This document shows positions 1 to 6,681 of a stretch of DNA of 45,214 nt, in pieces (position 1 is the stretch's first letter; every line of letters starts with the position of its first letter). The translations under genes and the position numbers were made by a program. The stretch is from Flavobacterium sp. IB48. GTDB lineage: Bacteria; Bacteroidota; Bacteroidia; Flavobacteriales; Flavobacteriaceae. Where the stretch lies: NCBI RefSeq assembly GCF_016405855.1, contig NZ_JAEFCA010000014.1:1-45214 (forward strand), in the 5' to 3' direction. The notes under the pieces were generated by a model, which saw nothing but the letters and a program-made list of their open reading frames with translations, was not told the origin of the DNA and did not search any database.

Positions 1-281
1 TAAACGTTCCAAATCCTCCTGAAAAAAGTTCGACATTAGTTCGGGCGGGGCTACTGTATTGTCTCAACAATTTTCCTGAGGGCACCTATATGTGCACCTT
101 TTTTTGAGACAGTTTGGGAAAGACTGCTACCATTGATCTCAAAAGACAGGTTCTGGATGAGAGGACTCTGCTAGTTTCAAAAGAAACTTTAAAAGTCAAA
201 AGCTTTTAAAGAGTAATATCTAAAGGCTTTTTCTTTTTAGCAAACGATTGTATTTACTAGAATATTTTCTCTGTTCTTGTT
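1..281. other. Gene-free left edge with an 8-bp inverted repeat
   Basis: I see no credible coding sequence here. TGTCTCAA at 60-67 and TTGAGACA at 104-111 form an inverted repeat. Between them (81-98, read on the minus strand) are two GGTGC words about 12 bp apart, loosely resembling the GGTGCA pairs of the scars further right. The stretch may be the remains of a mobile element, but nothing in it identifies one. The toxin gene ends at 282. Confidence 0.3.
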
Positions 282-926
282 TTAACTTCTCTTTACTGCG
301 GCCTGAATGTCTTCCTTTATAAATTCCCAATATTTGCCTTTAAGACAGACAGGGTCAAAATCATCATCAGCAGAAGTAAAATCAATAAAGTTTTGCAGGA
401 TTTTTTCTTCATCATGAGTATACTCACTTCTCTGTTTGTGAAGGCTCAGCATTTTTTTTATATCGTACTTAGGTAAAAGATCATGCAGGTCCCAAAAATC
501 TTTTTTACGGCCTCCCCTTAAAATAACATCTACCTTCATGGCTATAATTTCCTTTACACTTGCCATACGCACTCCATCCATTACAATGGCGTCCTCAATA
601 AACTTCTCATTACTGTAGTAAACATCCAGCTTCACAGTATTATCTTTATCTGTACCAATAAGATAAGATTTACCCATACCTACAATACCCCCAAATCCTT
701 TATCTGTATAAGGAAAATTTGCCATCAAATAGTTCTCAAGTATATCAAAATCTATGCTTCCATAATCTTCATCTGTAAAAAGATCAATATCAACAGACAA
801 TCTATGTCCGATTTGAAGACTCAGCGCTGTTCCTCCAACCAGACGAAAAACTTTAAATTCATCCGCCTGCATAAGCTGCAGAAGACTCCCTCTCAACAAT
901 GGATTTACTGTTTTCCAGTACATCAT
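282..926 (-). CDS. AbiEii/AbiGii-family nucleotidyltransferase toxin
   Basis: A 214-aa protein with the minimal nucleotidyltransferase signature. RLVGGTALSLQ (residues 28-38) is followed by SVDIDLF, giving metal ligands near D46 and D48, and VKLDVYY supplies a third acidic residue near D101. This is the AbiEii/AbiGii toxin family, whose members are cytoplasmic and can modify RNA such as tRNA acceptor ends. Two ATGs in tandem (926 and 923) could start it; the upstream one overlaps the stop codon of the HTH gene in an ATGA arrangement, so the pair is translationally coupled with the antitoxin first. Family assignment is firm. The actual target, and whether the system is active in phage defence, cannot be read from sequence. 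Confidence 0.88.
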   Translation of the reverse strand: MMYWKTVNPLLRGSLLQLMQADEFKVFRLVGGTALSLQIGHRLSVDIDLFTDEDYGSIDFDILENYLMANFPYTDKGFGGIVGMGKSYLIGTDKDNTVKLDVYYSNEKFIEDAIVMDGVRMASVKEIIAMKVDVILRGGRKKDFWDLHDLLPKYDIKKMLSLHKQRSEYTHDEEKILQNFIDFTSADDDFDPVCLKGKYWEFIKEDIQAAVKRS

Positions 927-1414
927 GATCTTTTGGCTTTAATATACGTTTTTCCAACGGCTTCTCTGATCACGGGCTTGATTCTCTCAGTCCCGTAAAA
1001 TCGGATGATTTCTTTTTTTTCACTGATATTTCCACGCTCAAAAACCCTTCTGATAACAGCCTTAGACTGACTTTCCCAGTTAATCGTATTGATATTAGTA
1101 TCCCAAAAAAGACTCTTTCTAAGCCTGCTTATCTCGGGATGATTGCCCTGTAATGTTTTTTGCTTCTCTTTTTTTATGTCATAATACGTTTGAAGCACCA
1201 AAAGCGAACCCTCTTCAAGTCCAAGGGCACTTTCTATTTTAAGTGCTAAGGCAGTATTGAGATCTCTTTTCCCTTTTATAATAGCATTGATAGTCTGGGG
1301 ATGCTCAAACAGAGATTGTGCAAAGGGACGCTGTGCCAGATTTCGTTTATCAAGCTCGCGTTCCAGTACTGCCCCTGGATGAATTCCCTTATATTTCTCA
1401 TATTCCCTTTTCAT
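923..1414 (-). CDS. XRE/HigA-like HTH protein with DUF6922-like C-terminus (antitoxin)
   Basis: A 163-aa protein in two parts. Residues ~11-75 (starting HPGAVLERELDKR) form a HigA-like XRE helix-turn-helix. Residues ~97-150 (LFWDTNINTINW, then VIRRVFERGN and IIRFYG) match the pattern I associate with DUF6922, a small domain usually encoded alone beside AbiEii-type toxins. It directly precedes the nucleotidyltransferase with a 4-nt overlap, so it is the likely cognate antitoxin and autorepressor. The ATG at 1414 is preceded by a -7-like box and a perfect palindrome. The HTH call is firm; the DUF6922 call is from pattern memory and needs an HMM check. Confidence 0.8.
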   Translation of the reverse strand: MKREYEKYKGIHPGAVLERELDKRNLAQRPFAQSLFEHPQTINAIIKGKRDLNTALALKIESALGLEEGSLLVLQTYYDIKKEKQKTLQGNHPEISRLRKSLFWDTNINTINWESQSKAVIRRVFERGNISEKKEIIRFYGTERIKPVIREAVGKTYIKAKRS

Positions 1415-1418
1415 ACTG

Positions 1419-1444
1419 CAAATATAAACAAATTTGTTTACAAA
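1419..1444 (-). promoter_or_regulatory. Promoter/operator of the toxin-antitoxin pair
   Basis: Read on the minus strand, TATATTTG (1426-1419) is a perfect Bacteroidota -7 box (TAnnTTTG). It abuts the 14-bp perfect palindrome AAACAAATTTGTTT (1426-1439), a good candidate operator for the HTH antitoxin. A TTTG lies at 1444-1441, but only 14 nt from the -7 box, short for a -33 element. If the -7 box is correct, transcription would start at or next to the ATG (1414), implying a nearly leaderless message. Confidence 0.5.
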
Positions 1445-1748
1445 TCACATTAACGGCTTGTTATTAATACAATCAATCTGGTTCGAATTGAAAGATGATG
1501 AGGACGACAGTGATTTTTTGAAGATTGCATTCAAACTAAGCAATATCAGATGATAATTTCGGTAATAGTGGGAATGGCGTTGATACCTTTTTTACTACTC
1601 TAGAATAATGCTTTAATCTCTTAAACCTAAATATTCAATATTTTTAATATATTTGTAATACAAAAAAAGAATAATACTACTGACTATCAATTAGTTATCG
1701 TTTAATTATTGTACATGATTTAATATTGAAATAGCAAAATTGAATTTG

Positions 1749-1765
1749 GGTGCAGAATCGGTGCA
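1749..1765 (+). repeat. GGTGCA direct-repeat pair, left scar
   Basis: GGTGCAGAATCGGTGCA is two GGTGCA words on an 11-bp period. It recurs exactly at 1989-2005 and 44394-44410. In both scars it lies 51-52 nt upstream of the identical tRNA 3' end. Short direct repeats at a fixed distance from a tRNA-derived core resemble integrase arm-type binding sites; that role is inferred. Confidence 0.55.
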
Positions 1766-1816
1766 TTAGGTTCAAGACATTTATAAAACCGTAGCAAAGT
1801 CGGGATCTCAACACAT

Positions 1817-1841
1817 AAAGTTCGAATCCTGCTCTCCCCAC
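1817..1841 (+). other. tRNA 3'-end fragment (att-like core), left
   Basis: These 25 bp are identical to 44461-44485. They contain the T-loop TTCGAAT, the 3' half of the T-stem (CCTGC), the acceptor 3' strand TCTCCCC and the discriminator A. The bases upstream cannot pair to make a T-stem, so only the 3' end of the tRNA is present. The isotype cannot be decided from this fragment. Confidence 0.7.
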
Positions 1842-1910
1842 GAAAAGGCCGAAAAGCCTGAAAATTTAAACTTTTCAATCTTTTCAAAAAGCCGCAAAAA
1901 ATGTCTGAAG

Positions 1911-1942
1911 ACCTGCAAATTCAAGGATTTGCAGGTTTTTTT
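1911..1942 (+). terminator. Rho-independent terminator after the left tRNA remnant
   Basis: ACCTGCAAAT and ATTTGCAGGT form a perfect 10-bp stem with a 6-nt loop (TCAAGG), followed by a run of T. It lies ~70 nt after the tRNA fragment, where a tRNA terminator would be expected. It probably travelled with the tRNA 3' flank. Confidence 0.65.
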
Positions 1943-1988
1943 CGTTTTAGGCCTATTTTCAATATTTATAAAAGCTCACAAAATTAAA

Positions 1989-2005
1989 GGTGCAGAATCG
2001 GTGCA
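1989..2005 (+). repeat. Third GGTGCAGAATCGGTGCA copy
   Basis: An exact copy of the 17-bp motif found at 1749-1765 and 44394-44410. Here it is not followed by a tRNA 3' end. It lies ~150 bp inside the left scar, on the island side, where a second set of integrase arm sites could be expected. Confidence 0.5.
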
Positions 2006-2072
2006 CTTTCAGGCTGGAGTTGCTACCTCTTTCGCAACTTAAAAGAATAGTCAGTAAATTTTATTTTTCCGT

Positions 2073-2495
2073 TTATTTGTCGATCTTGACATGTTTCTTA
2101 TATGCTTTTTTCGCTATGGAATCTAAATCACGACTCGCGTAATAATTTAGACAAGCAGCACAAAAATAATTTTTCTTTAATTCTTCCTCTTGATTACAGT
2201 CGTCACATTCTGGATAAATTGGCTTGGGAATGTTACAAATTATAGCTTCACCTAATTTTTGAGATTCTTTCATTTCATTAATTTGAAGATCTCCTGGCAA
2301 GCTAAAAAAATCTTTCTTCTCTATTAGTTTAAAAAGGGAATCGCTTTGATATGCCTTTTTGATACATGCAAAAAAAACATCTGTTTTATAACTATTGAGC
2401 CATTGATTTTCTCCAAAATTATAATCGAATCTTTCCCTTTTGTAGGTGGAACATGAAATAAATATAACTGATAATAATATGCATATCTTTTTCAT
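2073..2495 (-). CDS. Small cysteine-rich lipoprotein of unknown function
   Basis: A 140-aa protein with a lipoprotein signal: MKKICILLSVIFISC puts the lipobox cysteine at residue 15. The mature part has several cysteines, including CDDCN and CAACLNYY, and a helical C-terminal end (DLDSIAKKAYKKHVK). I do not recognise the family. The general look, a small exported protein with a C-L-x-Y/F segment, recalls some secretion-effector immunity proteins, but that is a weak impression. It is the last of four small same-strand genes between the left scar and the PUL. Confidence 0.6.
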   Translation of the reverse strand: MKKICILLSVIFISCSTYKRERFDYNFGENQWLNSYKTDVFFACIKKAYQSDSLFKLIEKKDFFSLPGDLQINEMKESQKLGEAIICNIPKPIYPECDDCNQEEELKKNYFCAACLNYYASRDLDSIAKKAYKKHVKIDK

Positions 2496-2592
2496 AGTTT
2501 TTTTATTTTAATATCTCAATTTTATTTGCTTCATAAACTATAATATTCAACTGTGTTTTTATAGCTCGATAAATAGGTATAATATATTTTTT

Positions 2593-3054
2593 CTATTCCT
2601 TGACAATCATAATGTCATCAATTAGCTTTTTGAAATAAGAAATATAATTTAAAACCATCGGACTTATAATGGTTGATAAAATGGTAATGTAAAATAGTGG
2701 ATCTAAAAATAATTCTTTTGTTTCCGGTTTTAGGATAAATGCATATACGAGGGAGATGGAGAAATATATTGAGCAATTAAAAATTATTAATTGTAATAGT
2801 TTTTTACCAGATTTAAATTTACCGTTTAGCCAATAAAAAAGTAATAATGTAATTATAAAATAATAAATAAACCTCATAATACCGAGAAATAAAGCTCCTT
2901 CACCCCAGCTTCTAATTCCGTAAAAGTCTTTCAATATATATTGTCGAAAAGCACCATATAAAGATGATATAAGAATACTCAAAATAGTATCTGTAATTAA
3001 TACTATAATTAACAAACACGTTGTCTTTAAAAAATTTTTCATACTAAATTTCAT
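2593..3054 (-). CDS. Small multi-pass membrane protein of unknown function
   Basis: A 153-aa protein with about four predicted hydrophobic helices (near residues 10-32, 48-75, 84-110 and 118-140) and lysine-rich connecting segments, so it should sit in the inner membrane. Its ATG overlaps the end of the next upstream gene by 4 nt (ATGA), so the two are probably co-translated. I recognise no family or motif. Confidence 0.6.
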   Translation of the reverse strand: MKFSMKNFLKTTCLLIIVLITDTILSILISSLYGAFRQYILKDFYGIRSWGEGALFLGIMRFIYYFIITLLLFYWLNGKFKSGKKLLQLIIFNCSIYFSISLVYAFILKPETKELFLDPLFYITILSTIISPMVLNYISYFKKLIDDIMIVKE

Positions 3055-3506
3055 AACTTATTCTTACACATTAAATATTGACAGATTTCTTCTTTTCTCT
3101 CAAGAATAATTTTATCCTCCTGCAAGCTTTCCAGCGAATATGATGGTAAATTATTACCCGCGCGGTATTTAATTATTTGCTGAAAAAAAGTATCTATAAT
3201 TTTCTTATCAACTTCTGAAACTTCTTTTTGATTGAAGTCCGCTATTCCTAATATCCAAATATCAGTATATTCTTGTTTTGCTTTAAATATAATTGACAAT
3301 TTGGTCGAAAGTTCAAATGACAAGTTTTTATTTGTTAAAATAACTAGCGTCGGTCTTGAATAACTGTAACTTGAATTTACATATTGATAGGTTGAATATA
3401 CTTTTCCGCCAAGTTCGCGATAGTGATCCGAAATTTCTACACTAATATTTTGTCCAAATGAAATTTGAAACTGAAAGATCAAAAAGATAAGTAATGTTTT
3501 TTTCAT
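3051..3506 (-). CDS. Secreted or periplasmic protein of unknown function
   Basis: A 151-aa protein starting MKKTLLIFLIFQFQISFGQN, a standard signal peptide with likely cleavage near residue 18. The rest alternates beta-like segments (PTLVILTNKNLSFEL, DIWILGIADF) with a C-terminal helix and ends KEEICQYLMCKNKL. It overlaps the membrane-protein gene by 4 nt, suggesting a two-gene unit at the envelope. I do not recognise the family. Confidence 0.6.
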   Translation of the reverse strand: MKKTLLIFLIFQFQISFGQNISVEISDHYRELGGKVYSTYQYVNSSYSYSRPTLVILTNKNLSFELSTKLSIIFKAKQEYTDIWILGIADFNQKEVSEVDKKIIDTFFQQIIKYRAGNNLPSYSLESLQEDKIILERKEEICQYLMCKNKL

Positions 3507-3548
3507 TTTTTATTTATCTATTTATTACAGTAACCGTTGACCGTTTTT

Positions 3549-4217
3549 TTATCGGTTAAGTACAATTTTTATAGTACTTAATTTTGCTAATTCTTCCTTG
3601 ACTACGTCACGTTTCAAATATTTCGTAAGAATTAGATTCTGCTTTGTAAATTCAAATTTCCATATTTCATTGTTGATTTCAATAGTTCGATAATCATACC
3701 ACCAACAAGTTCCAAACCTTGCATTAACTGAAAATGTTTTTAAACTATCTAAATTTTCAATTTTGCCATCTTCTGTAAATCGTATCTTTTTATTTTCAAA
3801 TTTGTACGTTCCTGCAATTAGATTTTTATTTAAGTACTTTACAAATTCTTCTCTATTGATACCTTTATTGTCGACTATTTTATCACAATTTTTCAGTTTA
3901 GTAAATTTTTGTGCTGAAAAACTATTTGCTCCAAATCCTATTTGAGTTATCTGCAAAATTATAGAATCATTAATTTTTAGTTTTTTTTCAGATTCAAAAT
4001 CACGATTTGCAATATGCCCCCAAGTATTTACAGTTCCATAACTTATTATTTTATCTTTAGTCACTTTTACAAGAAAGTAATCAATGTATCTATTTTCGAA
4101 ATTATCTTTGTCTAAATAAGATTTAAGGCAATAAATTCCTTCGTCGAACTTATACTTTTGAGTATTTTGACAACTTGAAATTATCAACAGGATTAATAGT
4201 AGCATTATTTTTTTCAT
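3549..4217 (-). CDS. Lipoprotein of unknown function
   Basis: A 222-aa protein with a lipoprotein signal (MKKIMLLLILLIISSC, cysteine at 16). The mature part is rich in beta strands and includes IAGTYKFENKKIRFTEDGKIENL, a meander seen in many small Bacteroidota lipoproteins that report or bind small ligands, but it gives no function. It stands on the same strand as the three other small genes and may begin that unit. Base composition is more AT-rich than in the enzyme genes to its right, consistent with separately acquired accessory DNA. Confidence 0.6.
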   Translation of the reverse strand: MKKIMLLLILLIISSCQNTQKYKFDEGIYCLKSYLDKDNFENRYIDYFLVKVTKDKIISYGTVNTWGHIANRDFESEKKLKINDSIILQITQIGFGANSFSAQKFTKLKNCDKIVDNKGINREEFVKYLNKNLIAGTYKFENKKIRFTEDGKIENLDSLKTFSVNARFGTCWWYDYRTIEINNEIWKFEFTKQNLILTKYLKRDVVKEELAKLSTIKIVLNR

Positions 4218-4350
4218 CTTTATCTAATCAATAAAATTTTACGTCAATTCTCTTATAAAATGATTTCACTTTTGTGAATTTTTTCGACGGCTAAATTTTC
4301 TTTCTTTTGAATTTTGAATTTAAAATCTTATCCGAAAAATACTTCCAAAA

Positions 4351-5331
4351 CTATTTTAGCGGATTTGCTTTTACACCTTTATTAGTTATCTTAACTGGTT
4401 TAATATAACCATTTTCATCAAAAAACATTTCTTCTATACAAGTTTCTCTAGAAAATGCACTTGTCTCTGTTAGAGGTCTTCTATGATAAACAATATAATA
4501 TCTATCTGAATCTGGTGCTTTAATAATTGAATGGTGACCTGCACCAGTTGCAATCTTTGGATCTTGCTGTAAAATTTTGCCAATACGTTTGAAAGGCCCC
4601 ATTACAGAATCTCCAATGGCATAAGAAACGCAATAATCCGGTCCAACCCAATCTCCCTCAGACCACATAAAATAGTATTTCCCATTTCTGATAAACATTA
4701 CAGGACCTTCAACATATTGATCTGGTGTTATTCCTTTAAAAACACTATTGTCATCAAAAGGGATAAAACCTGTAAAATCGGGCTTTAATTTAGCAATATT
4801 ACAATGTCTCCAGCCGCCATAAATTAAGTAATACTGACCATCTTTATCTTTAAAAACGAATTGGTCGATTGGCTGTGCGTAATTAATAAATTTATCAATT
4901 AACGGCTTTCCTAAATAATCTTTAAAAGGTCCTTCTGGTTTATCTGCGACAGCTACACCAATTCCTCCTATTTCATTATTATTTTGAATATCATTGGCGC
5001 TAAAAAATAAAAAGTATTTGTTATTATTTTTAACGATTGCCGGCGCCCACATTGTTTTTTTAGCCCATTTTACGGATGTTGTATCTATGATTCTCGGATG
5101 TTTTGTCCAGTTAACTAAATCCGGAGAAGAAAAAGCATCTAAGAAAACCTCATCTTCATATTTAGCAGAATAGGTTGGGTATACCCAGTAAGTTTTATCA
5201 AAAATGACGGCTTCAGGATCTGCATACCAACCTTTAAAAATCGGATTCATACTTGTTTTTTCTGAAACCTTTTTTTGCGCAATCAGTGTTGAACAAGAAG
5301 CAAATGTGATAAAAAATAAAACTTTATTCAT
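4351..5331 (-). CDS. GH43 family glycoside hydrolase (xylosidase/arabinofuranosidase-like)
   Basis: A five-bladed beta-propeller GH43 enzyme of 326 aa counted from ATG 5331. That start gives a clean signal peptide (MNKVLFFITFASCSTLIAQ); a 14-residue upstream extension is possible but would bury it. The GH43 triad is visible: base D38 (WYADPE), pKa modulator D156 (PIDQF) and acid E208 (VEGPVMF). WAPAIV, GAGHHSI and YIVYHRR are typical family segments. It probably removes pentose side groups in the periplasm. It is a single-gene unit behind its own copy of the PUL promoter palindrome (5400-5411) with a -7 box at 5355-5362. The exact sugar specificity cannot be told. Confidence 0.88.
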   Translation of the reverse strand: MNKVLFFITFASCSTLIAQKKVSEKTSMNPIFKGWYADPEAVIFDKTYWVYPTYSAKYEDEVFLDAFSSPDLVNWTKHPRIIDTTSVKWAKKTMWAPAIVKNNNKYFLFFSANDIQNNNEIGGIGVAVADKPEGPFKDYLGKPLIDKFINYAQPIDQFVFKDKDGQYYLIYGGWRHCNIAKLKPDFTGFIPFDDNSVFKGITPDQYVEGPVMFIRNGKYYFMWSEGDWVGPDYCVSYAIGDSVMGPFKRIGKILQQDPKIATGAGHHSIIKAPDSDRYYIVYHRRPLTETSAFSRETCIEEMFFDENGYIKPVKITNKGVKANPLK

Positions 5332-5354
5332 AATTATGTTTTTTATAATAAAAA

Positions 5355-5420
5355 CAAACATACCATAAACCAATCTGTTGTAATAATTGTATTTAAACCA
5401 GTTTATAAACTATTCTAATA
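5355..5420 (-). promoter_or_regulatory. PUL promoter module, copy 1
   Basis: The palindrome AGTTTATAAACT lies at 5400-5411, flanked on its right by TATTCTAATA. On the minus strand a perfect -7 box TATGTTTG (5362-5355) lies 37 nt downstream of it. The start codon is at 5331, so the leader would be under 25 nt. The same arrangement occurs at 14222-14288 and 39325-39391. This palindrome has one fewer matching pair at its edge than the other two. Confidence 0.65.
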
Positions 5421-5511
5421 AAAAGACGATTCATGTTACCCTGGCAAAAACTAGTTTTGTTTATTATTTACTTCTGATGTCATTTTTTTGATCAAATCAG
5501 TTTCTGCTTTG

Positions 5512-6570
5512 TTAAGACATTCCATCAGTATGAAATACATCATGAAACCAAACTTTTGGTTCAGAATCGTATTTATTAATCCAACTGTACCAATCATATT
5601 TCGTTTGCGTTTTTCCGTCAACTAAACCCCAGTTAAACATGGCAATTTTATATTTTTGGCCAATTGGCAAAAAGCCTTCAAAAGTACTCCCGTTAGTTCT
5701 TGCCATATATTCTGTACATAATAAAGGTTTCCCATAACGTTGCAATTGTTTAATTACTTTTAGCAGGTCTTTTGGTTTATCATAATTATGAAAAGAAATA
5801 ACATCTGATTGTTCAATTTGCATTTTATGCATTGGAAGCATTTTCTTCGGATCGCTCCAATCTCCAATCCACAGACCCGAAGTTAAAGGCTGAGAAGGAT
5901 TGCTTTCTCTTGCCCAAATAAATATTTTCTTTAAAAGCGGGAAAATCAATTTGACTTTATCTTTGGTTTCAACAGCTCCAAATGCCTGGCCTGTCATATT
6001 ATCGGGTTCGTTCCAAAGATCCCAGCCCAAAATGCGCTCATCATTTTTGAATTCAGAAATGGTTTCTCGTACATATTTCTCTAATCGAGCATATTGTGCA
6101 GAATCTTCTAAAGCTTCTCGTCCGGGACTTTGAACCCAACCCGAGTTATGAACAAAAGGTCTTGGAGGTTTTTGCTTACCCAAAACTGGAAACGGATTCC
6201 AGCAGGAATCAAATAAAACAAATAATATTTTGATATGATGTTTTTCTGCAATTCTCAGAAATATATTCATTCGCTTATAAAAGCCTTTTGCATCTTGTTT
6301 ATGGAGTAAATCGTGCAAATAAACACGCATTGTGTTCATCCCAATATTTTCGGCCCAACCCAATTCCTGATCTATTCTTTTAGGATCGAAACTTTCGGCT
6401 TGCCACATTTCTAATTGATTAATCGCTGTACTCGGAATGTAATTTGCACCTACTAACCAAGGTTGTTTTGCATACCATTCATTAGCTTGTTCTGATGTCC
6501 AGATTTCTCTTTTTTTATCACAACTAATTAATGTAAGTCCAGCAAACATTAAAGTTATGTATAGTTTCAT
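5512..6570 (-). CDS. Clan GH-A (GH5-like) glycoside hydrolase lipoprotein
   Basis: From ATG 6570 the protein has 352 aa and begins MKLYITLMFAGLTLISC, a clear lipoprotein signal (C17). ATG 6579 and 6600 are possible longer starts; the first codon of the longest open frame is TTG and is ignored. The (beta/alpha)8 fold of clan GH-A is shown by WDLWNEPDN (acid/base E188) and LLCTEYMA (nucleophile E287). Relatives are often annotated endo-beta-1,4-xylanase or cellulase-family hydrolases; a mannanase or exo-activity is equally possible. The residues after the lipobox Cys (DKKRE) lack the acidic surface-export signal, so a periplasmic location is more likely. A strong terminator separates it from the gene before it. 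Confidence 0.8.
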   Translation of the reverse strand: MKLYITLMFAGLTLISCDKKREIWTSEQANEWYAKQPWLVGANYIPSTAINQLEMWQAESFDPKRIDQELGWAENIGMNTMRVYLHDLLHKQDAKGFYKRMNIFLRIAEKHHIKILFVLFDSCWNPFPVLGKQKPPRPFVHNSGWVQSPGREALEDSAQYARLEKYVRETISEFKNDERILGWDLWNEPDNMTGQAFGAVETKDKVKLIFPLLKKIFIWARESNPSQPLTSGLWIGDWSDPKKMLPMHKMQIEQSDVISFHNYDKPKDLLKVIKQLQRYGKPLLCTEYMARTNGSTFEGFLPIGQKYKIAMFNWGLVDGKTQTKYDWYSWINKYDSEPKVWFHDVFHTDGMS

Positions 6571-6610
6571 TTTTATCATTCTAATATTCTTGTTTGTCAT
6601 CAATTATTCT

Positions 6611-6645
6611 TAAAAAAAGGGAATCTGATTTGGATCAGATTCCCT
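6611..6645 (-). terminator. Terminator after the CBM35-GH26 gene
   Basis: AGGGAATCTGAT (6618-6629) and ATCAGATTCCCT (6634-6645) form a perfect 12-bp stem with a 4-nt loop. On the minus strand it is followed by a run of seven T. It ends the mannanase gene (stop at 6682) and sits ~40 nt before the next start codon, so the GH5-like gene likely depends on readthrough or on a promoter I cannot see. Confidence 0.8.
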
Positions 6646-6681
6646 AAAGAACTTCTAAACTCTAAAAAATTGCATTTAATT

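Larger units (their letters stand above)
1641..1841 (+). repeat. Left copy of ~200-bp scar repeat ending in a tRNA 3' end
   Basis: This ~200-bp stretch is recognisably the same as 44283-44485, in the same orientation. Shared blocks in order are an AT-rich stretch with AATACAAAAAAAGAATAAT, GATTTAATATT, the GGTGCA pair, GGTTCAAGACAT, and the final 25 bp (1817-1841), which are identical. The end contains TTCGAATCCTGCTCTCCCC, the T-loop, T-stem and acceptor 3' strand of a tRNA whose 5' end would be GGGGAGA. The T-stem and acceptor partners are missing, so this is a fragment and not a functional tRNA. It has the form expected of a tyrosine-integrase attachment site. Confidence 0.75.
1415..2072. 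other. Gene-free interval holding the left scar
   Basis: This 658-nt interval has no credible gene. It holds the toxin-antitoxin promoter (1419-1444), the left scar repeat (1641-1841) with its tRNA 3' end, a rho-independent hairpin (1911-1942), a third GGTGCA pair (1989-2005) and a short AGTTGC/GCAACT stem (about 2017-2038). The position suggests a junction between an older insertion and the PUL island. Confidence 0.6.

Noticed and set aside
804..998. Plus-strand open frame of 64 codons
   Set aside because: It lies antisense across the toxin-antitoxin junction, has no signal or family motif and is a shadow of the coding strand.
1749..1841. A complete tRNA gene in the left scar
   Set aside because: Only the 3' end fits a tRNA. 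No GGGGAGA 5' strand, D-arm or anticodon stem pairs with it, and the T-stem 5' half does not match.
5332..5373. 14-residue N-terminal extension of the first GH43
   Set aside because: It would place charged and hydrophobic residues before a complete signal peptide and overlaps the promoter -7 box.
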